Positions 15,180-23,950 of a stretch of 24,491 bases of DNA are shown here, piece by piece. The notes under the pieces were generated by a model. The model saw only the letters and a program-made list of their open reading frames with translations, did no database searches and had not been told where the DNA came from. Positions within the stretch are counted from its first letter, which is position 1, and each line of letters opens with the position of its first letter. Source of the stretch: CAIWXH01 sp964555675 (GTDB taxonomy: Bacteria; Chloroflexota; Chloroflexia; Chloroflexales; Chloroflexaceae); NCBI GenBank assembly GCA_964555675.1, contig CAZKTU010000082.1, forward strand, positions 1-24,491, written 5' to 3'. A program made the position numbers and the translations under genes.

Positions 15180-16856
15180 ATGACCACCAGAGAGACCCGC
15201 TTTCAACACTATATTGACGTGATCACGCGGGCCAATCAGATCGCGGCCTCGACCGAGCTCGACGCCCTGCTCGATCAGATGCTCGTCCTGCTGATCGAGG
15301 TCACCGAGGCCGAGGCCGGCACGCTCTACCTCTACGAGCAGGCCAGCCACGAGCTGGTCTTCAAGGTGGTCAAGGGCAGCGAGAGCAGCCAGCGCCTGCT
15401 GGGCGCCCGCATCGGCGCCGACCGCGGCGTCGCCGGCCACGCCCTCGCCCGCGGCGCGCCCCTCTTCCTCTCTGACGTAGTCAGTAGCCCCCACTGGGAC
15501 CGCAGCATCGGCGAGTTGGCCGGCATGGCCCTGCGCACCATGTACTGCGTGCCCCTGATGCTGCGCAGCAGCCCCGTGGGCGTCGTGCAGCTCTTCAACC
15601 TCTCGCCCGAGGCCTGCGACGACCCCGACGAGCTGGCCCTGATCGAGCTGCTCTGCTCGCGCCTGGTCACCGAGGTCGAGAAGGCCCGCCTGCTCGAGGA
15701 GGCTCAGCGCCGCGAGCGCCGCCTCAAGGCTCTGGTCGAGACGATGTCGAGCCTCACCACCACCCTCGACGGCAACGAGCTGCTCGACCGGATCATGACC
15801 CACGCCTGCGACCTGCTCGAAGTAGAGGCCACCTCGATCTGGTTGCGCGACGACCAGGCCGGCGAGCTGGTGTTGCAGGTGGCCACAGGCCATCGCCGCG
15901 AGCAGATGGTCGCCCAGCGCGTCCCCCTCGGCCAGGGCATTATTGGCCACGTGGTCCATACGGGCGAGACGGTGACGGTCAACGATGTCTCGCGCGATAC
16001 GCGCTTCTACCGCCAGATCGACGCCAAGAGCGGCTTCGTGACCCAGGCGATCATCTGTGTGCCCCTGCGGGCCCCGCGCATCGAGCTCGGCGGCGAGCGG
16101 GGCGCCGTCGAGAGCCGTATCGTGGGCGGGGCCCAGGCCCTCAACCCGCGCGACGGCCGCGAGTTCAGCCCCGAGGACGTGGCCCTCTTCGAGTCTCTGG
16201 CCGGCCAGGCCGCGACGGTCATCCGCCTCGCCCAGCTCTACGGCGAGGTCGACACCCTCTCCACCCGCATCATCGACGCGATCACCGGCGCGATCGACCT
16301 GAAGGACCCCTACACCCGCGGCCATAGCCAGCGGGTCAGCGAGTTCTCGGTCGCCATCGCCCAGGAGCTCGGGCTCGACGGCGACGAGATCTACCGCGTG
16401 CGCATCGCCAGCAAGCTCCACGATGTGGGCAAGATCCGCGTGCCCGACCGCATCCTGAAGAAGCGCAAGGGCCTCAGCGAGGCCGAGTTCCGCCAGATGC
16501 GCCGCCACCCGACCTATGGGGTCGAGTTCCTCCAGGAGAACGGCCTGCTCGAGCTCGACCTGCTGCGCGACTCGTGGCAGGCCCTCAGCCAGCACCACGA
16601 GCGCCTCGACGGTCGCGGCTACCCCTACGGCCTCCACGGCGACGAGATCACCCGCATCGCGCGCATCGTGGCCGTCGCCGACGTCTTCGACGCGGTCACC
16701 AGCCATCGCCCCTACCGCCCCGCCCGCACGGTCGACGAAGCCATCGGCATCCTCCGCCGCCTCGCCGGCCCCGAGCTCGACGTGGCCTGTGTCGAGGCCA
16801 TGGTGCGCGCCCGCGAGAAGGGGCTGATCCTCACCCAGGACGAGCGCGGGGGCTAG
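15180..16856 (+). CDS. GAF-GAF-HD-GYP protein, predicted cyclic-di-GMP phosphodiesterase
   Basis: A 558-residue soluble signalling protein. Two GAF sensory domains (about 17-165 and 187-350) precede an HD-GYP domain (about 361-550). Catalytic features are present: the metal-binding HD in KLHDVGKI (His414-Asp415), HHERLDGRGYP (472-482) with the GYP signature (480-482), and DVFDAVTSHRPYR. Members hydrolyse cyclic-di-GMP to pGpG or GMP, which in bacteria regulates exopolysaccharide and motility. There is no signal peptide or membrane helix, so sensing is probably cytoplasmic. The second GAF contains an insertion-like stretch (around IELGGERGAVESRIV). The ATG at 15180 has a G-rich Shine-Dalgarno. 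The 3' end converges with recJ with only three bases between stops. A link to the neighbouring glycan operon is conceivable but not shown. Confidence 0.92.
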   Translation: MTTRETRFQHYIDVITRANQIAASTELDALLDQMLVLLIEVTEAEAGTLYLYEQASHELVFKVVKGSESSQRLLGARIGADRGVAGHALARGAPLFLSDVVSSPHWDRSIGELAGMALRTMYCVPLMLRSSPVGVVQLFNLSPEACDDPDELALIELLCSRLVTEVEKARLLEEAQRRERRLKALVETMSSLTTTLDGNELLDRIMTHACDLLEVEATSIWLRDDQAGELVLQVATGHRREQMVAQRVPLGQGIIGHVVHTGETVTVNDVSRDTRFYRQIDAKSGFVTQAIICVPLRAPRIELGGERGAVESRIVGGAQALNPRDGREFSPEDVALFESLAGQAATVIRLAQLYGEVDTLSTRIIDAITGAIDLKDPYTRGHSQRVSEFSVAIAQELGLDGDEIYRVRIASKLHDVGKIRVPDRILKKRKGLSEAEFRQMRRHPTYGVEFLQENGLLELDLLRDSWQALSQHHERLDGRGYPYGLHGDEITRIARIVAVADVFDAVTSHRPYRPARTVDEAIGILRRLAGPELDVACVEAMVRAREKGLILTQDERGG

Positions 16857-16859
16857 ATC

Positions 16860-18569
16860 CTACACGGTCGAGCGCCTAAAGTCCTTGACCTTCAGCTGCA
16901 GCCGGCGCTCGCCGTTCCACTCGTCGTCCTCGAAGGTGTAGGCCACGTCGATGCGCGGGTGGCGGCGCAGGGCCTCGGCCATGTGGCCCAGGCGGAAGGC
17001 GATCGCCTCGTAGGTCTGGCCGCCGTCGCGCAGCAGCAGGCGCAGGTGCTGGCCCTCGGCGCCGCGGGGGCGCGCGTCGACCACTTGCACCCCGGCGCTC
17101 ATCAGGGTCGGCTGCGGGTTGGCCTGGCCGAAGGGCTCGAGGCGCTTCAGCTCGCCCAGCAGCTCCCAGCCCAGCTCGTTCAGCGCGACCGCGGCGTCGA
17201 CCGTGAGCGTGGGCTGCAGCATCTCGTCGGTGAGCTGCTGGTCGGCCAGGGCGAGCAGGCGCTCCTCGAGGATGGGGATGCTGGCGGTCGGGATGGTGAA
17301 GCCCGCGGCGGCGGCGTGCCCCCCGAAGCGCACGAACAGGTCGCCGCAGCTGGTCAGGGCGTCGATGATGCTGAAGCCGGGCACCGAGCGGGCCGAGCCG
17401 CGCGACTCCTCGGGCCCCTGCTCGATCAGCAGCACCGGGCGGCCCCACTCCTCGACCAGCTTGCCGGCCACGAGGCCGACCACGCCGGCGGGGAACTCGT
17501 CGCCCGCGATCACCACGATCGGCAGCTCGTGCTTGCCGGCGGCCTCGGCCTGCTCCTTGGCGGCGGCCTGCACGCGCCTGGTCAGGTCCTGGCGCTCGCG
17601 GTTGGTCTGGTTCAGCTCCTGGGCGATCGCCGCGGCCGTGGCGCCGTCCTCGGCGAGCAGCAGCTTGTAGGCCAGGACGGCGTCGTCGAGGCGCCCGGCG
17701 GCATTGATGCGCGGGCCGAGCAGATAGCCGATATCGCCGCTGGTCACCTTGCCGCGGTTCAGGCCGGCCACCGCGATCAGGGCCTTGAGGCCGGGGCGCT
17801 CGGTGCTGTTGATCGCCTCGATGCCCGCCTTGACCAGTACGCGGTTCTCGCCCCTAATGGGCCCCATATCGGTGACCGTGCCGAGGGCCACGACGTCGAG
17901 CAGGTCGCGCCCGCGCAGTCCGCCCAGGCTCAGCCCATGCCTGACCAGGGCCTGCACCAGCTTGTAGGCGATACCGACCCCCACCAGGTCCTTGAACGGG
18001 TAGGGGCAGCCGGGCTGCTTGGGGTTGACGATGGCATAGGCGGGGGGCAGGGCGGCGGGCGGGTGGTGGTGGTCGGTGACGATCACATCGAGGCCGATGC
18101 GGGCGGCCTCGGCGATCTCGGCGGCGTTGCTGATCCCGCAGTCGACGGTGATCAGCAGGCGCACCCCATCCTCGGCGAGCTGACTGACGGCCAGGTTGTT
18201 CAGGCCGTAGCCCTCGCGGGTGCGGTGGGGGATGTAGGGGCGGATGTCGCCGCCCATGGCCCTGATCGCCTGCATCAGCAGAGTCACCGCGGTGACCCCG
18301 TCGGTGTCGAAGTCGCCGTAGACCGCCATCGGCTCGCCCGCGCGCACGGCCGCGGCGATGCGCTCGACGGCCTCGGGCATGCCCTTCATGAGCATGGGGT
18401 CGTGGAGGCCCGAGCGAAAGTCGGCGGCGAGAAAGGTCGCCGCCGCGGCGGGGTCGCGCTGCTCGCGGCTATAGAGCAGGGTGGCGAGGAGCGGGCTGAG
18501 CCCAGTGGCGCGGACGAACTCCGGGGGCGCGGGGTCCCGCAGCTCCCAGCGCTTGCGGCGTGCGGACAT
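16860..18569 (-). CDS. recJ: Single-stranded-DNA-specific exonuclease RecJ
   Basis: A 569-residue DHH/DHHA1 exonuclease. It shows the RecJ motifs in order: VYGDFDTDGVTAV (83-95, metal-binding Asp), VDCGISN (142-148), TDHHHPPA (165-172, DHH), GPRINAAGRLDDA (285-297), and a DHHA1-type FGGHAAAAGF (415-424), followed by a C-terminal OB-like region. RecJ degrades single-stranded DNA 5' to 3' in recombinational and mismatch repair. The ATG at 18569 is preferred over an in-frame ATG at 18662: the extra 31 residues are not RecJ-like and would span the promoter, and GGAAGAG precedes this start. A TATAAT at 18624-18629 lies about 55 bases upstream. The gene converges with the HD-GYP gene. Confidence 0.95.
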   Translation of the reverse strand: MSARRKRWELRDPAPPEFVRATGLSPLLATLLYSREQRDPAAAATFLAADFRSGLHDPMLMKGMPEAVERIAAAVRAGEPMAVYGDFDTDGVTAVTLLMQAIRAMGGDIRPYIPHRTREGYGLNNLAVSQLAEDGVRLLITVDCGISNAAEIAEAARIGLDVIVTDHHHPPAALPPAYAIVNPKQPGCPYPFKDLVGVGIAYKLVQALVRHGLSLGGLRGRDLLDVVALGTVTDMGPIRGENRVLVKAGIEAINSTERPGLKALIAVAGLNRGKVTSGDIGYLLGPRINAAGRLDDAVLAYKLLLAEDGATAAAIAQELNQTNRERQDLTRRVQAAAKEQAEAAGKHELPIVVIAGDEFPAGVVGLVAGKLVEEWGRPVLLIEQGPEESRGSARSVPGFSIIDALTSCGDLFVRFGGHAAAAGFTIPTASIPILEERLLALADQQLTDEMLQPTLTVDAAVALNELGWELLGELKRLEPFGQANPQPTLMSAGVQVVDARPRGAEGQHLRLLLRDGGQTYEAIAFRLGHMAEALRRHPRIDVAYTFEDDEWNGERRLQLKVKDFRRSTV

Positions 18570-18623
18570 GGCGGCTCTTCCAGAGTAGCTGCGGGGGACG
18601 CAGAGCGGGCGTGCAACAGGAGC

Positions 18624-18629
18624 ATTATA
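18624..18629 (-). promoter_or_regulatory. Possible -10 element for recJ
   Basis: A perfect TATAAT on the minus strand lies about 55 bases before the recJ ATG. It lacks both a TGn extension and a clear -35, so it is weaker than the other promoters here. Confidence 0.45.
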
Positions 18630-18672
18630 GCGCTGATCATTCACCGCGCCGGGGGCCGCCAAAGATACGCAT

Positions 18673-18699
18673 CGAGGCGCGGATCAGCTCCGCGCCTCG
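18673..18699 (-). terminator. Terminator hairpin after gpmI
   Basis: An 11-bp perfect stem (18673-18683 with 18689-18699) and a 5-base loop lie 12 bases past the gpmI stop on the minus strand, followed by a moderately T-rich stretch. It separates gpmI from recJ. Confidence 0.7.
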
Positions 18700-18710
18700 T
18701 GTAGCGGGCC

Positions 18711-20342
18711 TCAGGCCCGGGCGATCAGGCTCTCGCCGGTCATGTCCTCGGCGGGCGCGACGCCCATCAGGGCGAGCAGGGTGGGGGCCACGTCGGCCAG
18801 CCTGCCGCCCGCGCGCATGGTCACCTCGCCCTTGCCCAGGCCCAGGCTGTCTGCGGCCACCAGGATGCAGGGCACCGGGTTGGTGGTGTGGGCCGTGTGC
18901 GGGCCGCCCGACTCGGGGTCGATCATCTGCTCGGCATTGCCGTGGTCGGCAATAATGATCAAAGCCCCGCCGCGGGCCAGGATCTCGGGCACCACCTGGC
19001 CCATGCCCGCGTCGACCGTCTCGCAGGCGGTGATCACGGCGGGGATGATCCCGGTGTGGCCGACCATGTCGGGGTTGGCGTAGTTGACCACGATGAAGTC
19101 GTACTGCTCGCTGCGCACCGCCTTGAGCAGCTCGGCGGTGACGCCCGCGGCGCTCATCTCGGGCTGCATGTCGTAGGTGGCCACCTTGGGCGAAGGCACC
19201 AGGACGCGCTCCTCGCCGGGGAAGGGCTCCTCGCGGCCGCCGTTGAGGAAGAAGGTCACGTGGGGGTACTTCTCGGTCTCGGCGATGTGGAACTGCCGCT
19301 TGCCCGCGGCACTCACCACGGCCGCGATCGGGTGGATGACGGGGCGCGGCGGGAAGGCCACATGCACCGGCACCGCCGACTCGTACTGGGTCATCGTGAC
19401 CACATGGAGGTTCTGGAGCTGCTGCCCGCGCTGCCAGATGGTGTCGGGGAGCTTCTGGCCCTCCTCCTTCTGGCGAGCATAGTGCTTCTGGATCTGCTCG
19501 TTGAGGTCGGGCAGGACCATGGCCCGGGTGAGCTGGCGACCGCGGTCGGGGCGGTAGTTGGTGAAAATCACCGCGTCGCCGTCCTTCAGGGTGGCAACGG
19601 GCGCGCCGTCGCGCACGATCACCGTGGGCAGCACGAACTCGTCGCCGGTCTCCTTGGCGTAGGCCTGCTCGATGGCCGTGCGGGCGTCGGGGGCGGTCAG
19701 GCCCTTGCCCTCGACGATGGCCTCGTAGGCCCTGCCCGTGCGCTCCCAGCGCTTGTCGCGGTCCATGGCATAGTAGCGGCCGATCACCGTGGCGACCTGG
19801 CCGACCCCGGCGCGGGCGAGGTTCGCCTCGAGGGTGTCGAGGAAGCCGAGGGCGCTGCGGGGCAGCACGTCGCGGCCGTCGAGGAAGAGGTGCAGATAGA
19901 CCCGCTCGAAGCCCTGGCGACGGGTCAGCTCGAGCAGGGCGTGCAGGTGGTCCTCGTGGGCGTGGACGCCGCCGGGGCCGAAGAGGCCCATCAGGTGGAG
20001 GTCGCCGCCGCTGGCGCGGGCGTGGGCGATGGCGCCGCTCAGGGCGGGGTTGCTGAAGAAGTCGCCGTCGCTGATCGCCTTGCTGATGCGGGTCAGCTCC
20101 TGGTAGACCACGAAGCCGGCCCCGATGTTGAGGTGGCCGACCTCGGAGTTGCCGATCTGCCCCTCGGGCAGGCCGACGTCGAGGCCCGAGGCGCTGAGGG
20201 TGGTGAAGGGATGCTCCCGCATCCAGCGGTCAACGTTGGGCGTATTGGCCAGGTCCACGGCGTTGCCAGGGCCGGGCTCTGCAAGGCCCCAGCCGTCCAG
20301 AATAGCCAGGACGACGGGGCGCGGGCGGGCGCTGTCGGGCAT
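18711..20342 (-). CDS. gpmI: 2,3-bisphosphoglycerate-independent phosphoglycerate mutase
   Basis: A 543-residue glycolytic/gluconeogenic enzyme interconverting 3- and 2-phosphoglycerate in the cytoplasm. N-terminal ILDGWGL (metal-binding Asp16) is followed by EGQIGNSEVGHLNIG (60-74) with the catalytic phosphoserine position Ser66, and by GPGGVHAHEDHLHALL (122-137). IIIADHGNAEQMID towards the C-terminus supplies further metal ligands of the alkaline-phosphatase-like domain. Typical length is about 510, so this is somewhat long, with insertions in the middle. The ATG at 20342 is preceded by AGGAGGAGG. An extended -10 promoter lies about 40 bases upstream and a hairpin follows, so the gene is probably monocistronic. 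Confidence 0.96.
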   Translation of the reverse strand: MPDSARPRPVVLAILDGWGLAEPGPGNAVDLANTPNVDRWMREHPFTTLSASGLDVGLPEGQIGNSEVGHLNIGAGFVVYQELTRISKAISDGDFFSNPALSGAIAHARASGGDLHLMGLFGPGGVHAHEDHLHALLELTRRQGFERVYLHLFLDGRDVLPRSALGFLDTLEANLARAGVGQVATVIGRYYAMDRDKRWERTGRAYEAIVEGKGLTAPDARTAIEQAYAKETGDEFVLPTVIVRDGAPVATLKDGDAVIFTNYRPDRGRQLTRAMVLPDLNEQIQKHYARQKEEGQKLPDTIWQRGQQLQNLHVVTMTQYESAVPVHVAFPPRPVIHPIAAVVSAAGKRQFHIAETEKYPHVTFFLNGGREEPFPGEERVLVPSPKVATYDMQPEMSAAGVTAELLKAVRSEQYDFIVVNYANPDMVGHTGIIPAVITACETVDAGMGQVVPEILARGGALIIIADHGNAEQMIDPESGGPHTAHTTNPVPCILVAADSLGLGKGEVTMRAGGRLADVAPTLLALMGVAPAEDMTGESLIARA

Positions 20343-20380
20343 GGATCCCTCCTCCTGCTGATCATGCCGGTCCGCCCGCC

Positions 20381-20389
20381 ATTATAGCA
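20381..20389 (-). promoter_or_regulatory. Extended -10 promoter for gpmI
   Basis: TGCTATAAT on the minus strand, a perfect -10 with the TGn extension, lies about 40 bases before the gpmI start. There is no clear -35. Confidence 0.7.
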
Positions 20390-20430
20390 GGGGTGAGCGG
20401 TGCCACTTCTTCCCCTTCAGCCAAGGGCAG

Positions 20431-20449
20431 GGGTCACGCCAAGTGACTC
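20431..20449 (-). terminator. Weak hairpin downstream of the small membrane protein gene
   Basis: A 7-bp stem including one G-T pair, with a 5-base loop, lies just past the stop at 20451. No T tract follows, so it is only a tentative terminator. Confidence 0.3.
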
Positions 20450-20450
20450 A

Positions 20451-20705
20451 CTAGCCCAGCCCGAAGGCCACCTGCAGCAGCTTCAGGGCGGCGAGGAGGC
20501 CGAAGAAGCCCGTCACCAGCAGGGGCAGGCCCACCAGCAGCGAGGTGGCCACCCGCGTGCCGCCGCCGGCCCTGGTGCGCAGATAGTCGCGCGGCACCTC
20601 GGTGCGCAAGGTGTTCAGGCCCCCCCAGATCACCAGCGCCCCGATCGCCGCGAAGACCACAGCCGCGCCGATCGCGACCAGCACGCCGAGGATGTACAGC
20701 ATCAT
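20451..20705 (-). CDS. Small two-helix membrane protein, function unknown
   Basis: An 84-residue protein with two hydrophobic segments: about 3-29 (MLYILGVLVAIGAAVVFAAI) and about 56-80 (SLLVGLPLLVTGFFGLLAAL). A basic linker joins them. I do not recognise the family. The start is one of two adjacent ATG codons (20705 or 20702), with AAGGAG immediately upstream favouring the second by spacing. A longer in-frame ATG at 20900 would overlap the end of glcE and lacks membrane-protein character. The 149 bases between this gene and glcE hold a possible TATTAT -10 at 20763-20768, so it may be transcribed separately. Confidence 0.7.
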   Translation of the reverse strand: MMLYILGVLVAIGAAVVFAAIGALVIWGGLNTLRTEVPRDYLRTRAGGGTRVATSLLVGLPLLVTGFFGLLAALKLLQVAFGLG

Positions 20706-20854
20706 GGGCTCCTTCAGTATTACCCGCCGGGCGAGGGCGGCTGCGCTGCAACTGTACTCATGATAATACGGCCACACCATTGGCGAAAGAGCCGAGATCG
20801 GGCAACCATTTGCGCGAATCTCTGCGCCTGGCGGGCCGATGCGGCGCCCCAGTC

Positions 20855-22114
20855 CTATATAAGGTAGCGCCCCGGGTTGAGGATGGCCGCCGGGTCCCAA
20901 CTGGCGCGCAGCGAGCGCATGATTGCGGCGCCCTCGGGGGCGGGGCCCCAGATGTCGAGGGCCGGCGGGCCTGGGGCCTCCTCGATCACGGCGTAACCGC
21001 CCATGGCGGTCATGCCCGTCCGCAGCTCGGCCAAAGCCGCGGCGAGCTCGCTTGGCGCGGCCGCGCCCACCGACCAGCGGCTAAAGACCAGGCCCGTCCC
21101 GGCCATGGCCAGCTGGGCCGGCCGCCAGTTGCGGCGCACCGCGACCCGTTCGGCGAGCCCCGCGACCGGGGTGATCTCGCCCCCTGGGGCCGCGGCGCGC
21201 AGCAGCAGCGATCCGTCGCCCGTGGGCGCCGTGAAGTCGGCGATGGCGGCCCAGAGCGGGGCATCGTCCGCCTCGCTCAGCTCGATCGTGCGGGCGCCGG
21301 CCTCGAAGCAGCGCCGGGCGGCCTCGCGGATCTGCCGTTCGACGGCGGCCGCGGCCCCGGCGAAGTGGGCCGCGATCAGGATGTGGCGCGGCTGGCCCTC
21401 AAGGAAGGCGTGCAGGGCCGGGGTGGCCAGCTCGGCGGCGTAGTTGAGCGCGACGATGGCGATCGGCTCGAGGGGCGCGGCGCGCAGGGCGGCGATCGCC
21501 GGCTCGGGCTGGTAGGCGCTGGTGAACGAGGCCAGCAGGGTGCGGCGACGCTCGGGCAGGGGCTGCACCTTGAAGGTGGCCTCGACGATCACCCCGAGGG
21601 TGCCCAGGGCCCCGATATGCAGCTTGTGGCTATCGTAGCCGGCCACATTCTTGACCACGCGGCCGCCGCTGCGCACCAGGCGCCCGTCGCCCAGGGCCAC
21701 GCACATGCCCAGGGTCCAGTCGCGGGGCGGCCCGAAGCCCAGGCGTAGGGGGCCGGCGGCGCCGCTGGCCAGCAGCCCGCCGACGCTGGCTCGGCCGGGC
21801 AGGGGCGGGTCCCAGGGCAGCCACTGGCCGTGGCGCGCCAGCTCCTCCTGGACGGCGCCGAGGGTGGCCCCGGCCTCGAGGGTGATCACCAGGTCGGCGG
21901 GGTGGTAGGCGACGATGCGCGCGAGGCCGGCGGTGCTCAGGGCCAGGTCGTAGCGCTCGGGCGGCGCCCCGATGTGCTGGCGGGTCCCGCCGCCCCAGGG
22001 CACGACAGCCTGGCCCCGCTCTGCGGCGAGGCGCAGAGTCTCGGCCAGCTCTTCGGCGCTGCCGGGCGTGGCCACGGCTGTGGGGGTGCGGCGGTGGATG
22101 CTGTACGCGCTCAT
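20855..22114 (-). CDS. glcE: Glycolate oxidase FAD-binding subunit GlcE
   Basis: A 419-residue FAD-binding PCMH-type oxidase subunit. The N-terminal FAD domain shows VVPWGGGTRQHIGAP, LEAGATLGAVQEEL, SVGGLLASGAAGPLRLGFG and GGRVVKNVAGYD with HIGALGTLGVI. These are the GlcE pattern, shorter than GlcD and with a divergent C-terminal half. With GlcD and the iron-sulfur subunit GlcF it oxidises glycolate to glyoxylate, feeding electrons to the membrane. It overlaps glcD by four bases (ATGA). No glcF follows: the next gene is a small membrane protein. Related D-lactate dehydrogenases have similar folds, so glycolate specificity is an inference from the pairing. Confidence 0.9.
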   Translation of the reverse strand: MSAYSIHRRTPTAVATPGSAEELAETLRLAAERGQAVVPWGGGTRQHIGAPPERYDLALSTAGLARIVAYHPADLVITLEAGATLGAVQEELARHGQWLPWDPPLPGRASVGGLLASGAAGPLRLGFGPPRDWTLGMCVALGDGRLVRSGGRVVKNVAGYDSHKLHIGALGTLGVIVEATFKVQPLPERRRTLLASFTSAYQPEPAIAALRAAPLEPIAIVALNYAAELATPALHAFLEGQPRHILIAAHFAGAAAAVERQIREAARRCFEAGARTIELSEADDAPLWAAIADFTAPTGDGSLLLRAAAPGGEITPVAGLAERVAVRRNWRPAQLAMAGTGLVFSRWSVGAAAPSELAAALAELRTGMTAMGGYAVIEEAPGPPALDIWGPAPEGAAIMRSLRASWDPAAILNPGRYLI

Positions 22115-23556
22115 ATCCAGGCGCCGCGCTCGATAGCCCGCAGGGCGCCCTTGGCGTGCGTGATGTCGCCGCAGGACGAGCCCATGGGCAGCAGCTTGCA
22201 GGGGTTCATGCGGCTGCTCGGGTCGAAGGCGGCCCGCAGCTCGCCGAAGGCGGCGAGGTCGTCCTCGGAGAAGAGCCAGGGCAGATAGTCGCGCTTCTCG
22301 AGGCCAATGCCGTGCTCGCCGCTGATCGTGCCGCCCGCGGCCACACAGGCCCGCAGGATCTCCTCGCCGGCGGCGATGGCCCGCTCGCGCACCCCGGGCT
22401 CACGCAGGTCGAAGAGCAGCAGGGGGTGCAGGTTGCCGTCGCCGGCGTGGAAGATATTGACCACCACCAGCCCGTAGCGCGCGGCCACCTCCTCGGTGAG
22501 GCGCAGCATCTCGGGCAGGCGTGAGCGCGGCACCACCCCGTCCTGGATGTGGTAGTGGGGCCTGATGCGGGCGCAGGCGGCCAGGGCGCCCTTGCGGCCC
22601 GCCCAGAGCCGTGTGCGCTGAGCCTCGTCGGCGGCGGCCCGCAGCTCGACGGCGCCGTGCCTGGTGCAGATCGCCTCGATGCGCGTGGCCTGGTCGGCCA
22701 GGCTCTCGCGCAGGCCGTCGATCTCGATCAGCAGCACGGCGCGGGCCTCGGTGGGGTAGCCGGCCTGTACCGAGGCCTCGATCGCGGCGATGCCCTCGCC
22801 GACGATCATCTCGAGGGCGGCGGGCACGATCCCGGCGGCGATGATCGCCGAGACCGAGGCGCTGGCCGCGTCGAGCTCGTCGTAGATCGCCAGGAAGGTG
22901 CGCACGGCCTCGGGGTTGGGGGTCAGCCGCACCACCGCCTCGGTGACGACGCCGAGGGTGCCCTCGCTGCCCACCACCACGCCGAGCAGGTCGTAGCCGG
23001 GCGCGTCGGCGCCGCCCCCGCCCACGCTCAGCACCGCGCCGTCGGCCATGACCACCGTGGCGCTCAGCACATGGGTGGCCGTGACCCCATACTTGAGGCA
23101 GTGGGGGCCGCCGGCGTTGGCGGCGATGTTGCCGCCGATCGTCGAGGAGCGCTGGCTGCTCGGGTCGGGGGCGAAGTGCAGCCCATAGGGCGCCGCGGCC
23201 GTGCTCAGGTCGACATTCACCACCCCCGGCTGCACGACGGCGGTGCGGGCGGCGGGGTCGATCGCCAGAACCTTATCGAGGCGGGCCAGGGAGACCACCA
23301 GCCCCCCGTTGACCGGCACCGAGCCGCCGGCGAGGCCCGTGCCGGCGCCACGAGCGACCACGGGCGCGCCCAGGCGCGCGGCCGCGCGCAGGCAGGCCGC
23401 GACCTCGGCGGTGCTGGCGGGGACGACCACAACCTCGGGCAGGGCCTGGTCGAGGGCCGAGCCGTCGAACTCGTAGAGCATCAGCTCTTCGGGGCGATGG
23501 AGGACATAGCGGTCGCCTACGATCGGGGCGAGGGCGGCGATGAGCTCTGCGCGCAT
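22111..23556 (-). CDS. glcD: Glycolate oxidase subunit GlcD (FAD-linked oxidase)
   Basis: A 481-residue FAD-linked oxidase. The FAD-binding loop VARGAGTGLAGGSVPV (67-82) is followed by SSTIGGNIAANAGGPHCLKYG (about 138-157), VVGSEGTLGVVTE, and a C-terminal FAD-linked oxidase domain with FHAGDGNLHP and GGTISGEHGIGLEKRDYL, ending in DPSSRMNPCKLLP. The family oxidises D-2-hydroxyacids (glycolate, D-lactate). Pairing with a GlcE-type subunit favours glycolate oxidase. The ATG at 23556 lies three bases after the preceding gene's stop, and the stop overlaps glcE, so the three genes form an operon. A D-lactate dehydrogenase activity remains possible. Confidence 0.93.
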   Translation of the reverse strand: MRAELIAALAPIVGDRYVLHRPEELMLYEFDGSALDQALPEVVVVPASTAEVAACLRAAARLGAPVVARGAGTGLAGGSVPVNGGLVVSLARLDKVLAIDPAARTAVVQPGVVNVDLSTAAAPYGLHFAPDPSSQRSSTIGGNIAANAGGPHCLKYGVTATHVLSATVVMADGAVLSVGGGGADAPGYDLLGVVVGSEGTLGVVTEAVVRLTPNPEAVRTFLAIYDELDAASASVSAIIAAGIVPAALEMIVGEGIAAIEASVQAGYPTEARAVLLIEIDGLRESLADQATRIEAICTRHGAVELRAAADEAQRTRLWAGRKGALAACARIRPHYHIQDGVVPRSRLPEMLRLTEEVAARYGLVVVNIFHAGDGNLHPLLLFDLREPGVRERAIAAGEEILRACVAAGGTISGEHGIGLEKRDYLPWLFSEDDLAAFGELRAAFDPSSRMNPCKLLPMGSSCGDITHAKGALRAIERGAWI

Positions 23557-23559
23557 AGG

Positions 23560-23916
23560 CTACTTTGTTCTCACGCGGCGCTTCAGGTCGACGGCGGGGC
23601 GGCGGAAGGTCATGACGTCGAGGGTGCCGCGCGGGTAGCTGCGCAGCAGCGCCGCGAGCCCGTTCGGGATGCGGCGCCAGTAGAGCGAGAGCCCCATGGC
23701 CCCGATCAGCAGCAGCAGCACCACGATCGGGTTGAGCGCCCAGCTGTTCATGACGGCGAGGCCGATATAGGCGAAGGCGGCCAGCATCAGGAGGGCCTGG
23801 AGCATAGGCAGCAGGAGCGTTCGCTCGCGCAGCTGCATGTAGGCGAAGAAGAAGGCGGCGGCGTACCAGAGCTCAAACAGGACCACCACCGCCGTGAGCA
23901 ACGTCCAGAGCCACAC
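23560..23916 (-). CDS. Small membrane protein upstream of glcDE, function unknown
   Basis: A 118-residue protein with about three hydrophobic segments (near 3-27, 34-58 and 63-82) and a basic C-terminal tail (RRPAVDLKRRVRTK) likely on the cytoplasmic face. I do not recognise a family. The start is GTG at 23916, with GAGGAG upstream. Its stop lies three bases before glcD, and it is the first gene after the promoter at 23951-23959, so it is co-transcribed with the glycolate oxidase subunits. It could help anchor or link the oxidase to the membrane, but this rests only on position. Confidence 0.75.
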   Translation of the reverse strand: MWLWTLLTAVVVLFELWYAAAFFFAYMQLRERTLLLPMLQALLMLAAFAYIGLAVMNSWALNPIVVLLLLIGAMGLSLYWRRIPNGLAALLRSYPRGTLDVMTFRRPAVDLKRRVRTK

Positions 23917-23950
23917 GGGTCACTCCTCGGGTCGACAGATAGGTCTTTCA

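Noticed and set aside
18570..18662. Longer recJ N-terminus
   Set aside because: The additional residues are not RecJ-like and span the likely promoter.
16959..20387. Long plus-strand frames (581 and 499 codons) opposite recJ and gpmI
   Set aside because: They mirror the well-supported recJ and gpmI genes and have no motif, promoter or ribosome-binding site.
20706..20900. Extended 149-codon version of the small membrane protein
   Set aside because: It overlaps the end of glcE and the added segment has no membrane or domain character; an AAGGAG sits directly before the shorter start.
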